Below the pieces are notes generated by a model that saw only the letters and a list, made by a program, of their open reading frames with translations, had not been told where the DNA came from and did not search any database. 64,000 nt of DNA from Smallanthus sonchifolius (Eukaryota > Streptophyta > Magnoliopsida > Asterales > Asteraceae): positions 49,507,486 through 49,571,485 of the forward strand of contig CM042040.1 in the NCBI GenBank assembly GCA_023525975.1, written 5' to 3'. Below, piece after piece: positions 47,166 to 58,554 of the stretch. Made by a program: the position numbers and the translations under genes. How positions within the stretch are numbered: the first letter of the stretch is position 1; the number at the start of each line of letters is the position of its first letter.

Positions 47166-47859
47166 GACAACCACGGATCCCATAATAATTCACTACCACT
47201 TGTTTACCTAAATGCAAACACTATCATGAAAGTCCTCACACACATCGAACTGTTAATATGGAACTTAGCGAGGTAATGTTTAGTAGTACTACTGGGTATG
47301 ACAAACCCCACCCGCGTTAGTCGCGCTAACTCAATTGGAGGTCGAACGGGTGAAATGTTGGCCTAAACACATTGCCAGAGTTGATAGACTTGGCGGGAGG
47401 CATTCAAACACAAACAGTCAGCTTCGGTTGCGAACGCTTAGAGTAACTTGTACATTGTCTAGCTAACAATAGGTGTGACTTATGTATGTGGATCCTACAA
47501 ACACTCAAACAGTTTATTCACTTACAAACCTGTGAACTCACCAACCTGGTGTTGACACTTTTTCTTACATGTTTTTTAGGTCGCTAAGGCACAGGTTGCA
47601 CACTTAGGACATGCATGGAGTCCTACTATATTTTCATCCTTATTCAAACATTTAAAACAATTTACTTGTCTTATTAGACTTGAGCGCATTTGTTTTGCGC
47701 AATTACTTTCTTGTTTAAACGCTTCCGAATTAACTCTGAACTTTTATGATATTTCATGTATGTCCCATATAGTGTCGTTTGATGTAACTAATGACTAAAA
47801 TCATGGTTTGTCACACGCCAAACGGTAAAAATCTGTTAGTGGATTTTAGGGGTGTGACA

Positions 47860-50811
47860 ATAGATGTCTTTTGCCAGACAGGAGCTTGATCCTTAGTAAA
47901 CCATCCGCAACGATATTTACTCTTCCATGCTTCAGGATCAATGGGTTTGGGATCAATGGGAGAGGCTTCAGTCGAGGTTGCTGCAAAACTAGCCTCAACA
48001 ACAGTCTCAGGCTCGACTGAACCTGTGTTGAAATTAGCTTCAAAGGTTGGAGCTTCAAAGATCTCTCCATCCTCAAGCTCATAAACTCCTTCACTGTCCC
48101 CCTTGGGAAACTCCACCACAACGTCTTCATCTTCCACATCCCATTCGTCATCAGACTCGATCTCTCATTCTTCTAGATTGCTGAGAACATCGATTTGAGC
48201 TTCTTTGGAACAGTCTGGCTCAATCAGCAGAATGACCGCATTAGATAGGTTGTGACGAACATCAGCCACAGACTTTCCTTTACCACCTCCACTACCAGAA
48301 ACATCACTTTCGTGTTGAGTAGACTCCCCCTCGTCCATAGGCACAGCAGAAATAGGAACAATCGCTAACGCTTGTTACACACCTCCACTAGGACCGGCTT
48401 CAGGATCCTTGTCTGTGTCATCATCCTTAGTCAGGTCGACTAGGTGACAAGCCTCATCACTACTTGGCTTTGTAGGCTTCTCCTTTTCCTTCAGCAACTC
48501 ATGAATCTTCTCCCAAAGAACAGCAAGCGTTTTGGTCATATCACAGACCAACTTAACCATCATTCCGTGCTCTTTACGTTGCAACTCATCAGCAGCCCTT
48601 TGTTTCCTTAAGGCGGCTACTTCATTAACCAAAGAATTAATCTGACCTTGTTGCTTCTCAGACTCTTCCCTTGACTTTCGTACCGTCTCAAGTAAACTAG
48701 CTACCTGAGTCTCTAGAGTAGAAATCCTTGCATCACGTGGATCAAGATCCGAGAAGAACTCCTCATCGGATGCTGAGCTAACCTTACCTGATGACTCATC
48801 CTTGGTCGAGGAATCATCCTTGATTGATGAATCATCCTGACTTGAGGATTCATCAAGACATGACAAATCAATGTCAACCAACCCGTTGACAAACTTCCCG
48901 CTTACTGGTGGAGGAATGGCATTAGTACCTAAACCCAATCCATTCACTTGCCTCACTACAGATTCGTAGTGTTCCACCACAAAATGAGAGTTTTTCAACT
49001 TCTCAATCTTGCCACTTAACTGCAGGATCTCATTTTGCAGTTTGGAAATTTCCACGTTCTTATTCTCTAACCCCTTGTATGCAACGTCCAAATGAAACTG
49101 TTGTTCACTGATTTTAATTGAAAAATCATGTCTTTCTTCCTTAAGAGTTTCAATTGAATCTTTATAACATTTTTCATTTTCTTTGTAGCTTAAAGCTGCA
49201 GTACGAAGGGGTTCAACTTTTTCTTGAAGTCAAACATTTTCTTCCTTCAAGCCTAAACATTTAGAACATGAAATAACAACCAAAGAATTGGAATCTGCTT
49301 CAGTTGACTTGTTGGATGCCTCTCCAATAGCCATGAGGGAAAATGCAGATGTAGATTCTCTTTGGTCAGCTACAGAAGCTTCCCTTTCTTCTGCTTCCAT
49401 CATCTCAACAATTGCAGCCATAAGACCCATTTGAGTCTGAGTAAGAATGGCATCTTCTAAATGAACACCCCAATCAAAGTTGTTGTCCTGCTGAACCACT
49501 AGAGCACTGGACGTTCCACCTTGACTCTGATTGCGGTTGTTCTGATTGTTGAATCCTTGGTTGTTCCCTTGGCTGCTTCCCTGGCTTGGTCTGGTGAAAC
49601 CCGAAGCTGGTGCTTTGTCCTTTTGACATTCCCTTGCGAAATGTCCAAAGTTATTACATTTGTAGAACTTGGCCTTGGATTTATCAAATCCCACTTTGAC
49701 ATTTGAATGACCACCAATAAATTTCCTGCCAGTTCTGTTCAGGAAATGCTTAGCCCTTCTCAAGATCATGGCCATATTCCACTGAATATCCATGTCCTCC
49801 AAGTCATCTGGATCCACCTTATTGAAGTCTTACTCAATGGTCTCAGGATCCATTAGCTTCCCACCAATGAAATTCTTGTAGACAAGCATACATGATGAGA
49901 ACAATACCACATGATCTTCAGTAATCTTGGCAATAGCAGTCTGGTTGGCTGAAGAAGTAGTGTTTCTTGAGGAGGATTGGTTGTGATGGTGTTGACTGGA
50001 TCTTGATGCAGTCAAACAAGTGTGATTACCACCACCATGTGAGTTTTCCTCCTCTTGAGGACTCCCAAGGTATAAGGCAATTTACCCCAAAGTACATAGA
50101 GGGATCTTGAATTTGGGGTCGTCCGGAACTTTCCTTCTTTCTTAGGTTCATATCGTGTGCCTGAACCTTGCCTATCGCTTCCTCAACAGTCATCTCATAG
50201 AATTTCGGGTTTTCTCTCAAAAGAGTAGTATACATGTTAAACTTAGGTGGTAACGCATCCAGAAATTTTTCAACCAACTCATCATCAGGATACTTGAGCT
50301 CATAAGACTTCAACTCAGTCTGCAAATGATAGAATCTTGAGATAAGTTCATCTGTAGATTCATTCTCCATATACCTGAAGCACTCATACTGCTTCCTCAA
50401 CGGTTCTCTTTTTCTCTTCATGACATCACTGTTGCCCTCAAACCTCTTCTGCGGTGCCTTCCATAGATCTTTAGAGTTATCATAACCCCTGAAGCTATGA
50501 AAAAGATCTCTAGACAATGCCATAGTAATAGACCCGTGAGCCTTCTTTTCACGGTCATATACTTTCTTTTCTTCTTCGTCTAGCTTGGAGATAGGCTTGG
50601 GAACAGTCTCTTCAAGAAATACATATGTTGGATGTTTATATCCCTCAATGATACGTATCCACAATGAGGAATCAGTGTATGAGATGTACTACTCAAAACG
50701 TGCTTTTCAATTTGAATAATCATTAACATTAAGCAGCTTTGGTGGTTTCTAAGGAGTCCCTACCTCATTATCGTAGTTAAACAGGCTACCTAGGTTCTGA
50801 AGATTTGCCAT
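47860..50811 (-). pseudogene. Copia E gag, multiply broken
   Basis: ATG at 50811 (MANLQNLGSLFNYDNE). Three in-frame stops fall in the first 55 or so codons, then 50664-50026 reads the UBN2-like core (LWKAPQKRFEG, RFYHLQTELKS, KFLDALPP, MTVEEAIGKVQAHD). A later part (49817-49230) has a knuckle in which the first Cys is replaced (KFYKCNNFGHFAREC). A coiled-coil, acidic C-terminal region (49091-48375) and an acidic tail (48137 to 47860) follow. It is homologous to Cop2 gag but clearly a different subfamily. Interrupted at the C LTR. Confidence 0.85.
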
Positions 50812-51373
50812 AGTGAAACACTTAGTCAAAAATCAGAAAAATCAGCACAACTTGCGCACTTGAAACTGGCCTTGCGCACTTAGAAATCTGGTCTTGCGCA
50901 CTTGAAGTTTGCTCTTGCGTACTTAGCAAGTATGCATGAATAAAGGTTAAGTACGCAGGAAAGAAAATTAAGTAAGCACAAAGTTGGTCTTACGTACTTG
51001 ACAAGTACGCAGCAACAGTGTACTTTTTTGCCAAATATGGTAAGTACGCAGTTCACTTTTTGAACCTGTTCCACCAACTTTTTCCGGTCGTCAGAAAATG
51101 CTTAAATCTTCAAAAATTGAAGTTTTGAACAGATAGATCAACCCAAAAGGTTAGAAACTTGTTTCTAACAAACCCTTGATGATCAAAACACTCAAATAAA
51201 CAACAAAAAGGTCGGATTTTGAAGGATTTTTGCTTCTAAAATAGCGCTCAAGAGCTACCTCTATTTTATCACAAAAATCACCAAAATCGGTCACATTTTC
51301 TTGTATAAAGGCTGTAGATTGTGTCGAAAATACTCCTAACACACTCACAACACTCGAAATCAAGAGACCATGC
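50812..51373 (-). other. Copia E leader with TGCGCACTT repeats
   Basis: Non-coding leader. Between 50840 and 51060 it repeats CTTGCGCACTT / CTTGCGTACTT half-sites and inverted pairs such as TGCGTACTTAGCAAGTATGC. No gene seen. Confidence 0.8.
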
Positions 51374-51385
51374 TCTGATACCACT
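51374..51385 (-). other. Copia E primer-binding site (tRNA-iMet)
   Basis: GCTCTGATACCA on the plus strand (51371-51382), reverse complement of TGGTATCAGAGC, separated from the LTR by a few bases. Confidence 0.9.
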
Positions 51386-51849
51386 TGTAGGTCTCCCGGT
51401 TGTCTCGGATCGTTACGTGCGAGTGTGTGACTAGTCGGACCGGGTGTGGAATGCCCGTGACTAGTTGGAGTATCAAGCAACACAAAGTAAACCGACAACA
51501 AACACAAGATACTTCAAAGTTCGTCTATTAATAATCACAGCCGGTTACAGAGTGAAACCGAGTGCATGCATAGTCACAACATGAACCAACTATATATACT
51601 AAGACTGATGCCTGCGCACTTAACAAGTACGCAGACAATTGTTCTTGCGTACTTGTTAAGTACGCAGGTTATAACACCTGCGCACTTAGCTAAGTGCCAC
51701 AGACAACTAAGTACAAGTACCTATATACATGTTTACAACTCGATAAACAAATACATACAGGTACAAAATACAAGTACAAATACAGAAAGTAAAGATACAA
51801 AAGCATAAGACAACATACATAGTGTCTGTCACACAAACGTGCTCCAACA
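51386..51849 (-). repeat. Copia E 5' LTR (464 bp)
   Basis: On the element strand it runs TGTTGGAGCACG to GACCTACA. It contains the hairpin TGCGTACTTGTTAAGTACGCA (about 51645-51665, nine paired bases each side) and further half-sites (51608-51700). Its transcription direction is away from the GATL gene. Confidence 0.88.
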
Positions 51850-52258
51850 ATACATTTCATCTCAACTCTTGAATTGATAGATCAATGATTCATAATCTTT
51901 CGTACCTTTCGCACCATAAAAAATATTTGTATTTAAAACTTTTATGTATTTATATATATTTTCACAAGAGTGCCGCATTAAGTTTAGGATCATCGACACC
52001 GTCTATAATATTTGTTTGTGACTGACCTAAGGCACACCAAAACTTTCCAAGGACATAATAACACAAGATCGCTGCTCTTCATCCCCCACAACCATCACGG
52101 GGCACAAGACACCAAAATCAAATTCCAGGCTGGCTCTTTATTTATTCTCTTCTATCTTAAATTTCACATATGGACCCACGTCTTTCTTGTGGTTTTCATT
52201 TATGCCCTCACCTTCTTATTCTCATACCACATAGATCGCCAAAATCACTCCACCAACC
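51850..52258 (+). promoter_or_regulatory. GATL gene 5' region
   Basis: 409 bp between the copia E LTR and the GATL start codon. A TATATATA stretch (51950-51957) lies about 300 bp upstream of the ATG and is the best core promoter candidate. No repeats seen. Confidence 0.45.
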
Positions 52259-53245
52259 ATGCCGGAAAAACTTACAATCACCCTCATCTTCCTCATACAC
52301 ATCGCCGCCGCCGCCCTTCGCCTACCGGAATTTCAAGAAGCCCCGGCGTTCCGAAATGGGAACGAATGCAACGCCACCACAATCCACATCGCAATGACCC
52401 TCGACGCAACCTACCTCCGTGGTTCAATCGCCGGAGTCTTCTCCATCATCCAGCACTCCGCCTGCCCGGAGAACATCGTCTTCCACTTCCTTACAACCCA
52501 CCGCCTCTCCACCTCCCTCCGCCGCACCATCACAACCACCTTCCCCTACCTCAGCTTCCACCTCCACCACTTCAACACTGATCTGGTCAGAAACAAGATA
52601 TCCACCTCCATCCGCCGCGCACTCGATCAACCACTCAATTACGCGCGCATCTACCTCGCAGATCTGCTCCCCGCCACCGTCCACCGTATCATCTATTTCG
52701 ATTCCGACGTGATCGTTGTAGACGACGTCGTGAAGCTTTGGGAAATAGACCTGGACTCACACGTACTGGGAGCACCAGAATACTGTCATGCCAACTTCAC
52801 GAACTACTTCACGCCTAAGTTCTGGTCGAACCCATATTTCTCCGGCGTATTCGAACGCCGTGATGTAAAGCCGTGCTACTTTAACACCGGCGTGATGGTG
52901 ATTGATATGATGAAGTGGAGGGCGGTGAAGGTGACTGAGAATCTGGAGAAATGGATGGAGACGCAGAAAAGGTACCGGATCTACGAACTGGGTTCATTAC
53001 CACCGTTTCTGCTTGTGTTCGGCGGAGACGTGAAGGCGGTTGAGCACCGGTGGAATCAACACGGGCTGGGCGGAGATAACGTGAAAGGGCTGTGTAGGGA
53101 CTTGCATCCGGGGCAAGTCAGCCTGCTTCACTGGAGTGGAAAAGGAAAGCCTTGGCTGAGGCTGGATTCCAAGCGTCCATGTCCACTGGATGGCCTGTGG
53201 GCCCCTTATGATCTCCTAAAACACGGATCTTTCATTTCCTTCTGA
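52259..53245 (+). CDS. GATL-type galacturonosyltransferase-like protein (GT8)
   Basis: A 328-residue intronless protein of the plant GATL subgroup of glycosyltransferase family 8, retaining-type enzymes that use UDP-sugars in the Golgi/secretory pathway and are linked to pectin and xylan synthesis. The N-terminus (LTITLIFLIHIAAAAL) is a signal peptide or anchor. The GT8 core shows HIAMTLDATYLRGSIAGVFSI, the DSD metal/UDP motif at residues 148-150, YFNTGVMVIDMMKW, LPPFLLVFGG, and HWSGKGKPW from about residue 291. Length is slightly below the roughly 340-390 residues I recall for the family, through a short N-terminus. ATG 52259 is preferred because it gives the hydrophobic N-terminus; the frame is open and intact. 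Coding GC is far above the surroundings. Substrate cannot be told from sequence; the exact Arabidopsis orthologue was not assigned. Confidence 0.94.
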   Translation: MPEKLTITLIFLIHIAAAALRLPEFQEAPAFRNGNECNATTIHIAMTLDATYLRGSIAGVFSIIQHSACPENIVFHFLTTHRLSTSLRRTITTTFPYLSFHLHHFNTDLVRNKISTSIRRALDQPLNYARIYLADLLPATVHRIIYFDSDVIVVDDVVKLWEIDLDSHVLGAPEYCHANFTNYFTPKFWSNPYFSGVFERRDVKPCYFNTGVMVIDMMKWRAVKVTENLEKWMETQKRYRIYELGSLPPFLLVFGGDVKAVEHRWNQHGLGGDNVKGLCRDLHPGQVSLLHWSGKGKPWLRLDSKRPCPLDGLWAPYDLLKHGSFISF

Positions 53246-53651
53246 CCGTTAGATTGAAGGGCCGGATTTTACGCTGCTGCGACTTGTCGGTGGTGGAATG
53301 TACCCCGGATAAAACTGTGAATATTTTAGTTTTTTTTTTTAAAGCCAAATTTCTTTTAACATTATGAAAGTGAATATTTTAGTTAATTTTTTTTTTGAAA
53401 GCCAAAATTTTTTAATCCGTGGGACCTTTTCAAATTATAATTTTTTAAAAGAATTTTCATCAATCAACCCCCAATGACCTGAATAGTTTTAGTTGTTGAA
53501 TAAAACTTGAGGTTGCGTATGATAGGTGGCTTGGGGGTTGTATGTAGAATGATTTATTATAAAACCCACGAGAGGATTGTTATTTTCATAAGAAAATAAT
53601 AAATTTATGATGATGAATTTAGTAGCATTTTAGCGATATGTTAATGATAGG
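53246..53651 (+). other. GATL 3' flank
   Basis: Presumed 3' UTR and spacer up to the hAT element. An AATAAA at 53499-53504, about 255 nt after the stop, is a possible polyadenylation signal. Two near-duplicates of GTGAATATTTTAGTT occur at about 53316 and 53369. Confidence 0.5.
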
Positions 53652-53664
53652 TAGAGGTGTATAA

Positions 53665-53835
53665 ATCGGTTTTTTTTATCCAAATCGGTTTGTTTAACGC
53701 TTGGTCCAAACCGATTTGCCCATAAACCGGTTCGGGTTAACCCGGTTTGGAGGCAAAGAATCCCTAACCTATTAAACCGGTTAGGGTCGGGTTGTACCCG
53801 GTTTGTGTGTTAAACCGGTTTAAACCGGTTTATAT
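53665..53835. repeat. hAT left subterminal ACCGGTTT repeats
   Basis: About ten copies of the palindrome-related motif AACCGGTTT within 170 bp. In hAT elements such motifs bind transposase. Confidence 0.85.
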
Positions 53836-54058
53836 TAAAAAAATTAAAAAAAATCATTAAAATTCCATATATTTAATAAAAAATAAAAAAAAAATATAAC
53901 AAAAAATATAAACATAAAGGTCTACGTTTATTGATATTCGAAAAGTTCGAAAATTATAAAACATTACAAGATAAAATTATAAAGTGGGAAAACATTACAA
54001 ATGAAAATATATTTTTTTTATTTTTTTGAATATTGATTGATTATTCTTGTGCGTTGTC

Positions 54059-54801
54059 TTAGGAACTGGAGCTTCGTAGCCTTGCATCTTCGGCTAGTTC
54101 TTTATCGGTGACTGGTTCGGATATTCCAAGATCAACCTCGTTGTTGTGTATGATTTCTTCGGCTTGAATTTCGTCTTCGAGAGAAGTTTGGTCTTGTATT
54201 CTATCCATCGCATTCAAATGGTCCTTCAAGCAAATGCACATTTCCATCGCAAGGGGGGTGAGTCTAGTCCTTCATATCGATAACACTCTGCCACTAAAAG
54301 AAAACGCAGATTCTTAAGCTACCATGGAAGCTTGGGCGGTTAGTACATCATGGGCCATGGCGGAAAGAATCGGAAACGAAGTTTCGTTTTTTTTCCACCA
54401 AGCCAAAATATCAAACTTTTCAAAAACGGTAGAGGGCATAAACGTTAAAAAGTTTGTGCCAATATATCTTCCGAGTTCGCTACTCGGGGTGCTACTTCGA
54501 GCCCGTTTACTAAATTCATTTAACATTTCGTTATATAAATTCAAATTAACATCACTCGAGCTACCACTTGATGATATACCCATTGTATCATGTGGAATCG
54601 GAGTTGTACCATATTTATATAAATAAACATCAAATAAATCTTGTAAACATTTGTTAAAATATGTTTTTGTGCCTTGTGCATAATGGATGTCTTCACTATC
54701 CAAATTCAAAGCGTAAGTAATTTTATCAATCAACGTTTCAACCCCGAAAACATTTATGGTAGGGTTTAACGCGGCGGCACAAGTTATAACGGGAGGCATT
54801 T
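54059..54801 (-). pseudogene. hAT transposase, C-terminal part with dimerisation domain
   Basis: On the minus strand: PPVITCAAALNPTINVFG, then the hAT C-terminal dimerisation domain (FDILAWWKKNETSFPILSAMAHDVL, then SAFSFSGR after a stop at about 54318). A second stop occurs before RTRLTPLAMEM. The acidic tail ends at about 54059. It joins the upstream half directly across solo LTR D (KCFKDM / MPPV). Confidence 0.88.
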
Positions 54802-57095
54802 TGTGACAATCCGACTTTTCCCGTTAGCAATTCCGTTAAATATTCTGTTAAATCCTAACCAAGGGATCAATTCTGTTAAAGCTGAAGTTGCAAGGGCTTG
54901 TTTTGTAAATAACTAGAAACCCTAGTAGGCACGGTCACGCCTTGTTTTGGCACGGTCGCGCCTCTTGCCCGGTTGAAACGTAAACGCAGCCTTTAAACGC
55001 AAATCTGTTCGAATATCAAATTTGTAACGTAAATACTCTAATGGCGATCATCATTGAACCATTATCTCATGCTTTAACACTCGTAATGGCCGAATTCAAC
55101 CCCATCATTATCTTTAACTTGAAACCGTCGACTCATCTCTCATATCTCGCAAATTCGATCAGTTAGGAGCATCATTACGCAAATAATCTGCACACACATC
55201 TTGTACGACCCTCTGTGAAGCTTTTTTGCATTTCAATTTGACTAGAAAAGCAGTCGGAGACGCCAGAGGATCATCCCATCGGAGCCACGACTAGGTTCTA
55301 CTCGAGCACCTTCAATTCGTAAACCTTTCTGGTAATTGGTTGTTCCTATAGTTTCGTTTCAGTCTCTAGATCTCCCTATGTTAATTTATTTGTATATCAT
55401 CGATTTTGTCAAGATCCGAATCTAGGGTTTGTTCATAAAAGCAATTTAGGGGTTTTGATCCTAATCATCACCTTCATCAAATTAATCCACACCCACGTTT
55501 TCGCAACGTTCAAATCAGTAAAAGCCCCATGATTCCATTTGTTTTAACATCCAATTTTATCAAATTGATTCCACGTTCATACTTTGGGTTTAGGATCTTG
55601 AAACTGAGAATTAACGATTTAAAACGCAATGGTTTTGCAATTAAAATCATACCCAGATTCGAATTATCCTAAATAACAGAATCCCCATATCCTTTTGGTC
55701 AATCGCGATAGAAACCAAACGGATTTGGACTTGTTGGCTCGTTCTGTTAAACTCTGTAACTATAAATCCAGGAGACACGGTCGTGCCAAGGTTTTAGCAC
55801 GGTCGTGCCTCACACTCTGACCCGGTCGTGCCTCTTGGCTAAACCTGGTCGTGCCTCAGAACCCTAGACACGGTCATGCCTGGCTCAGACACGGTCGTGC
55901 CTAGTGATCAGCTTTGTTGTGTCTTCTGTTTGATCAACACGGTCGCGCCCCCGACAAGCACGGTCGCGCCCGTGACCTTAACGCAGTCGTGCCTTGTCTT
56001 AGGCGCAGTCGTGTGTGAGAAACCCTTTTGTGAGAATGTTTTGATTAATATTTATATTTCAAAACAATAATTATTATCTATTATTTGTCATTCATCGTGA
56101 AACGCATTCATCTGAATTTAAAAATTCGTATTCCCATAAACTCGTTCGTTTAACCGTTAATCCTTAGAATGTTTGAAGACGTTCTAATCTTCCGTGTGTC
56201 GTCACAAATCCCATTGAGTCCCTAACTGTTGTGTTTTAATTCTAGGGCATTCATGAGCCGTGTCAGGCTAACGCTTGAGATTTCAATCTCGTACTTGTGT
56301 GATTACTACCTACGCAATCAGGTGAGTTTTCACGGCCCCTTTTTACTGTTTTAAACTGGAGGATAAAACATGACGTAATCACTTTTGGTTATGTAATTCA
56401 TATATGTTATTACTTGTTTGACTATGCGTACACATCTATCATCAAGTCCTCATATCGGACCGTTAATATGAACATAGCGAGGTAATTTGAGTAGTACTAC
56501 CGGGTTTGACAAACCTCACCCGCGTTAGTCGCGCTAACTCGATTGGAAGTCGAACGGGTGCAATATTGACCTAAACATGCACCATGGTTGATAGACCTAG
56601 TGGGAGGCAAAAACATAGACAGTCAGCTTTCGGTTGCGAACGCATTAGTTAACATGTATATGGGTTAGCTACCTGTTAATTTATATATTGAATGTACATT
56701 AACCTGTTAAACTTTGTTACAAACTGAAACCTGTGAACTCACCAACCTCGTGTTGACATCTTTCTTACATGTTTTCTCAGGTCGCTTAAGATAAGACACT
56801 GGTGCACGCATAGGGCATACATGGAGTCTTATGATTTATTTATAGAATAATATTGTTGAATTGTTTGTACTTTATTTTTAGACTTTGTTTGGACTAAACA
56901 CTTTGGGACTTTTTCTTGAGCGCGTTTGTTTTGCGCATTTACTTTCGTTTTACGCTTCCGCACTTGCTTTGATAATTTATGATATATTTTCATTTTAGTC
57001 CCATATAGTGTCGTTCAAAGTAACTAATGACTGAGATCCTGGTTTGTCACTTCTCAAACGGTAAAACTCCGTTAATTGAAATTGGGGGTGTGACA
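54802..57095 (+). repeat. Solo gypsy LTR D (2,294 bp) in hAT transposase
   Basis: TGTGACAATC start, GGGTGTGACA end, with no internal region. Flanks CATTT (54797-54801) and CATAT (57096-57100) match at 4 of 5. It includes a GCACGGTCGTGCC motif array (about 55770-56015, with one pair at about 54930-54965), donor CAG/GTGAGT (GT at 56322) and TTCTCAG/G acceptor ending at 56780. The 3' third matches the LTR of gypsy C and the fragment at 42295. Confidence 0.92.
55770..56015. repeat. CACGGTCGTGCC motif array in solo LTR D
   Basis: About ten copies of ACACGGTCGTGCC and variants (CCTGGTCGTGCC, GCACGGTCGCGCC). It is the reverse complement form of the motif in gypsy B LTRs, in an LTR read in the opposite orientation; both lie on the same element strand. 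Confidence 0.85.
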
Positions 57096-58388
57096 CATAT
57101 CTTTAAAACATTTTACTAATTTTTCTTTAATCGGTTCTATCATTTTTGTAAAAAGAGTGCTTTTATTTTCAAGTTCATACAACTTGTTAGCCATTAAATA
57201 TATTTGTTTTAGAGTTAATGGATTTGTGGGATAATAAACACCGGATAAAAAAGTGGTGGCGGTTTTAAAAACTTCAAGCAATTCGGTTACGTCTTTTAAA
57301 ATGTCCCAACTCGTAGACGGAAACTTTAGAATTTTACGACGAGGATTTGAGTAAAGCATTTCATGAAATATTTCTAAAGTTTCTCTTTGTCGTAAAGTGC
57401 TATGAAACATATTATAAGTCGAGTTCCATCTTGTCTCGACGTCCCAATTCGGACCTAAGCAAATATTATTCGTTTCACGACAAAATCTAATATAATCATG
57501 TTATATTTTTTTGTTAATAAAAATATCTTTAAGCATTACTCGAAAAGCATTTGTTAAGTTTGAAAACTCTTCAATTGCAAGCCCGGCTTGCACCGCCAAG
57601 TTAATGATGTGTGCAACACATCGACTATGGAAAAAAACGCCGTTGCAAACCGGCTTATATTTTATTTTTAGTTTTTGAACCGCATTTGTATTATTATATT
57701 CATTATCAAAAGACATTGAAAAAGTTTATTTTGTAATTTAAATTCGGTTATAACACCATCTAATACATAAAATAAGTTTTTGCCGGTGTGTGGATATTCA
57801 AACAAGTCAAACGCGATTGTACGCTTCATCATTTGCCACGTATTGGGTACGAATCGGGTATACCATATGGAGCCGACCAAACATCGGTGGTTAAGTTTAC
57901 ATCGGTTTCCAAATTTCAAATCCCAAAATTAATTCTTTTTTTGCTTTTTTCTACATTTTTATATAATCTCGTCTAAGGGTTGTGCGACTTACTTGATGAT
58001 AACGTGGTTGGAGTGTCTCTTGAATCATTCTTGTCAAGCGCGGATTGTCAAAGTGGTTGAACGGCAATCCTTTTTGGATCACTAACTTCGCCATTCGATC
58101 TCGAACAATATTTGTATCAAAGTTCCAAATTCCTCCTTCGGGTGTCATCGAGGCTTGACCTTCACATGGATTTCTCTTCAAGGACGGACAAGATTTTTCC
58201 ATATGAGATCTCAAACTACTGTTTGAATCTTTCCCCCAAAAACGCACCACACATCTTGCAACGAGCACGTTCCTTCCCGTTTGACAACATAGATCGTAAT
58301 TGCACCAAATTGCCGGATTTCTCGTTTTTGCTAAAATTTCCACAACGGTAACTTCGTTTGAGGAACCACCAACACCAAAACTTGTCAT
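57096..58388 (-). pseudogene. hAT transposase, N-terminal and central part
   Basis: Minus strand from ATG 58388. A BED-type zinc finger region (CQTGRN, CVVRFWGKDSNSSLRSHMEKSCP) is followed by VIQKGLPFNHFDNPRL. The central RNase H-like region is in several frames (57919-57668, 57716-57501), including the hAT hallmark RCVAHIINLAVQAGL. The WNSTYNM-type region and FKTATTFLSGVYYPT lie in 57410-57096. Frameshifts and stops make it non-functional. Confidence 0.88.
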
Positions 58389-58554
58389 GCTTTTTTTTTT
58401 AGAGTTTAGAGAGCGTTTAAATAGCGGTTTTAGAGATTAGAGAGTTTAGAGAGAGGTGTGATTAACCCTTAACACCCCCTACCTATTTATAATGATTTAT
58501 GAGTGAAAAATGGACAAAAAAAGGGCTAGTTACAGCCCTAACGGCTATTTTTGT

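Larger units (their letters stand above)
42295..47859 (+). mobile_element. Ty3/gypsy remnant C, rearranged
   Basis: An LTR 3' fragment (to 43212), directly joined to an RNase H-integrase-chromodomain remnant (43213-44962), and then a complete 3' LTR (45078-47859). Gag, protease and RT are missing. The left LTR fragment looks closer to the solo LTR at 54802-57095 than to C's own LTR, so it may come from another element. The left neighbour is plus-strand Cop2 and the right neighbour is minus-strand copia E, so C is not a simple insertion into one element. Confidence 0.75.
45078..47859 (+). repeat. Gypsy C 3' LTR (2,782 bp)
   Basis: TGTGACACCC start, GGTGTGACA end. It carries a tRNA-like stretch (46205-46281), four tandem copies of about 58 bp (46970-47165), donor CAG/GTGAGT (GT at 46960) and acceptor TTTTTTAG/G ending at 47579. 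The flanking sequence to the right is copia E gag. Confidence 0.9.
47860..51849 (-). mobile_element. Ty1/copia element E, 5' part only
   Basis: 5' LTR (51386-51849), primer-binding site, leader with hairpin repeats, and gag running left. It is cut at 47860 by the gypsy C LTR; no pol of this element is in the window. Confidence 0.9.

Noticed and set aside
52012..52712. Other-frame open frames over the GATL start
   Set aside because: Pro/Ser/His-rich shadows of the GC-rich GATL coding sequence.
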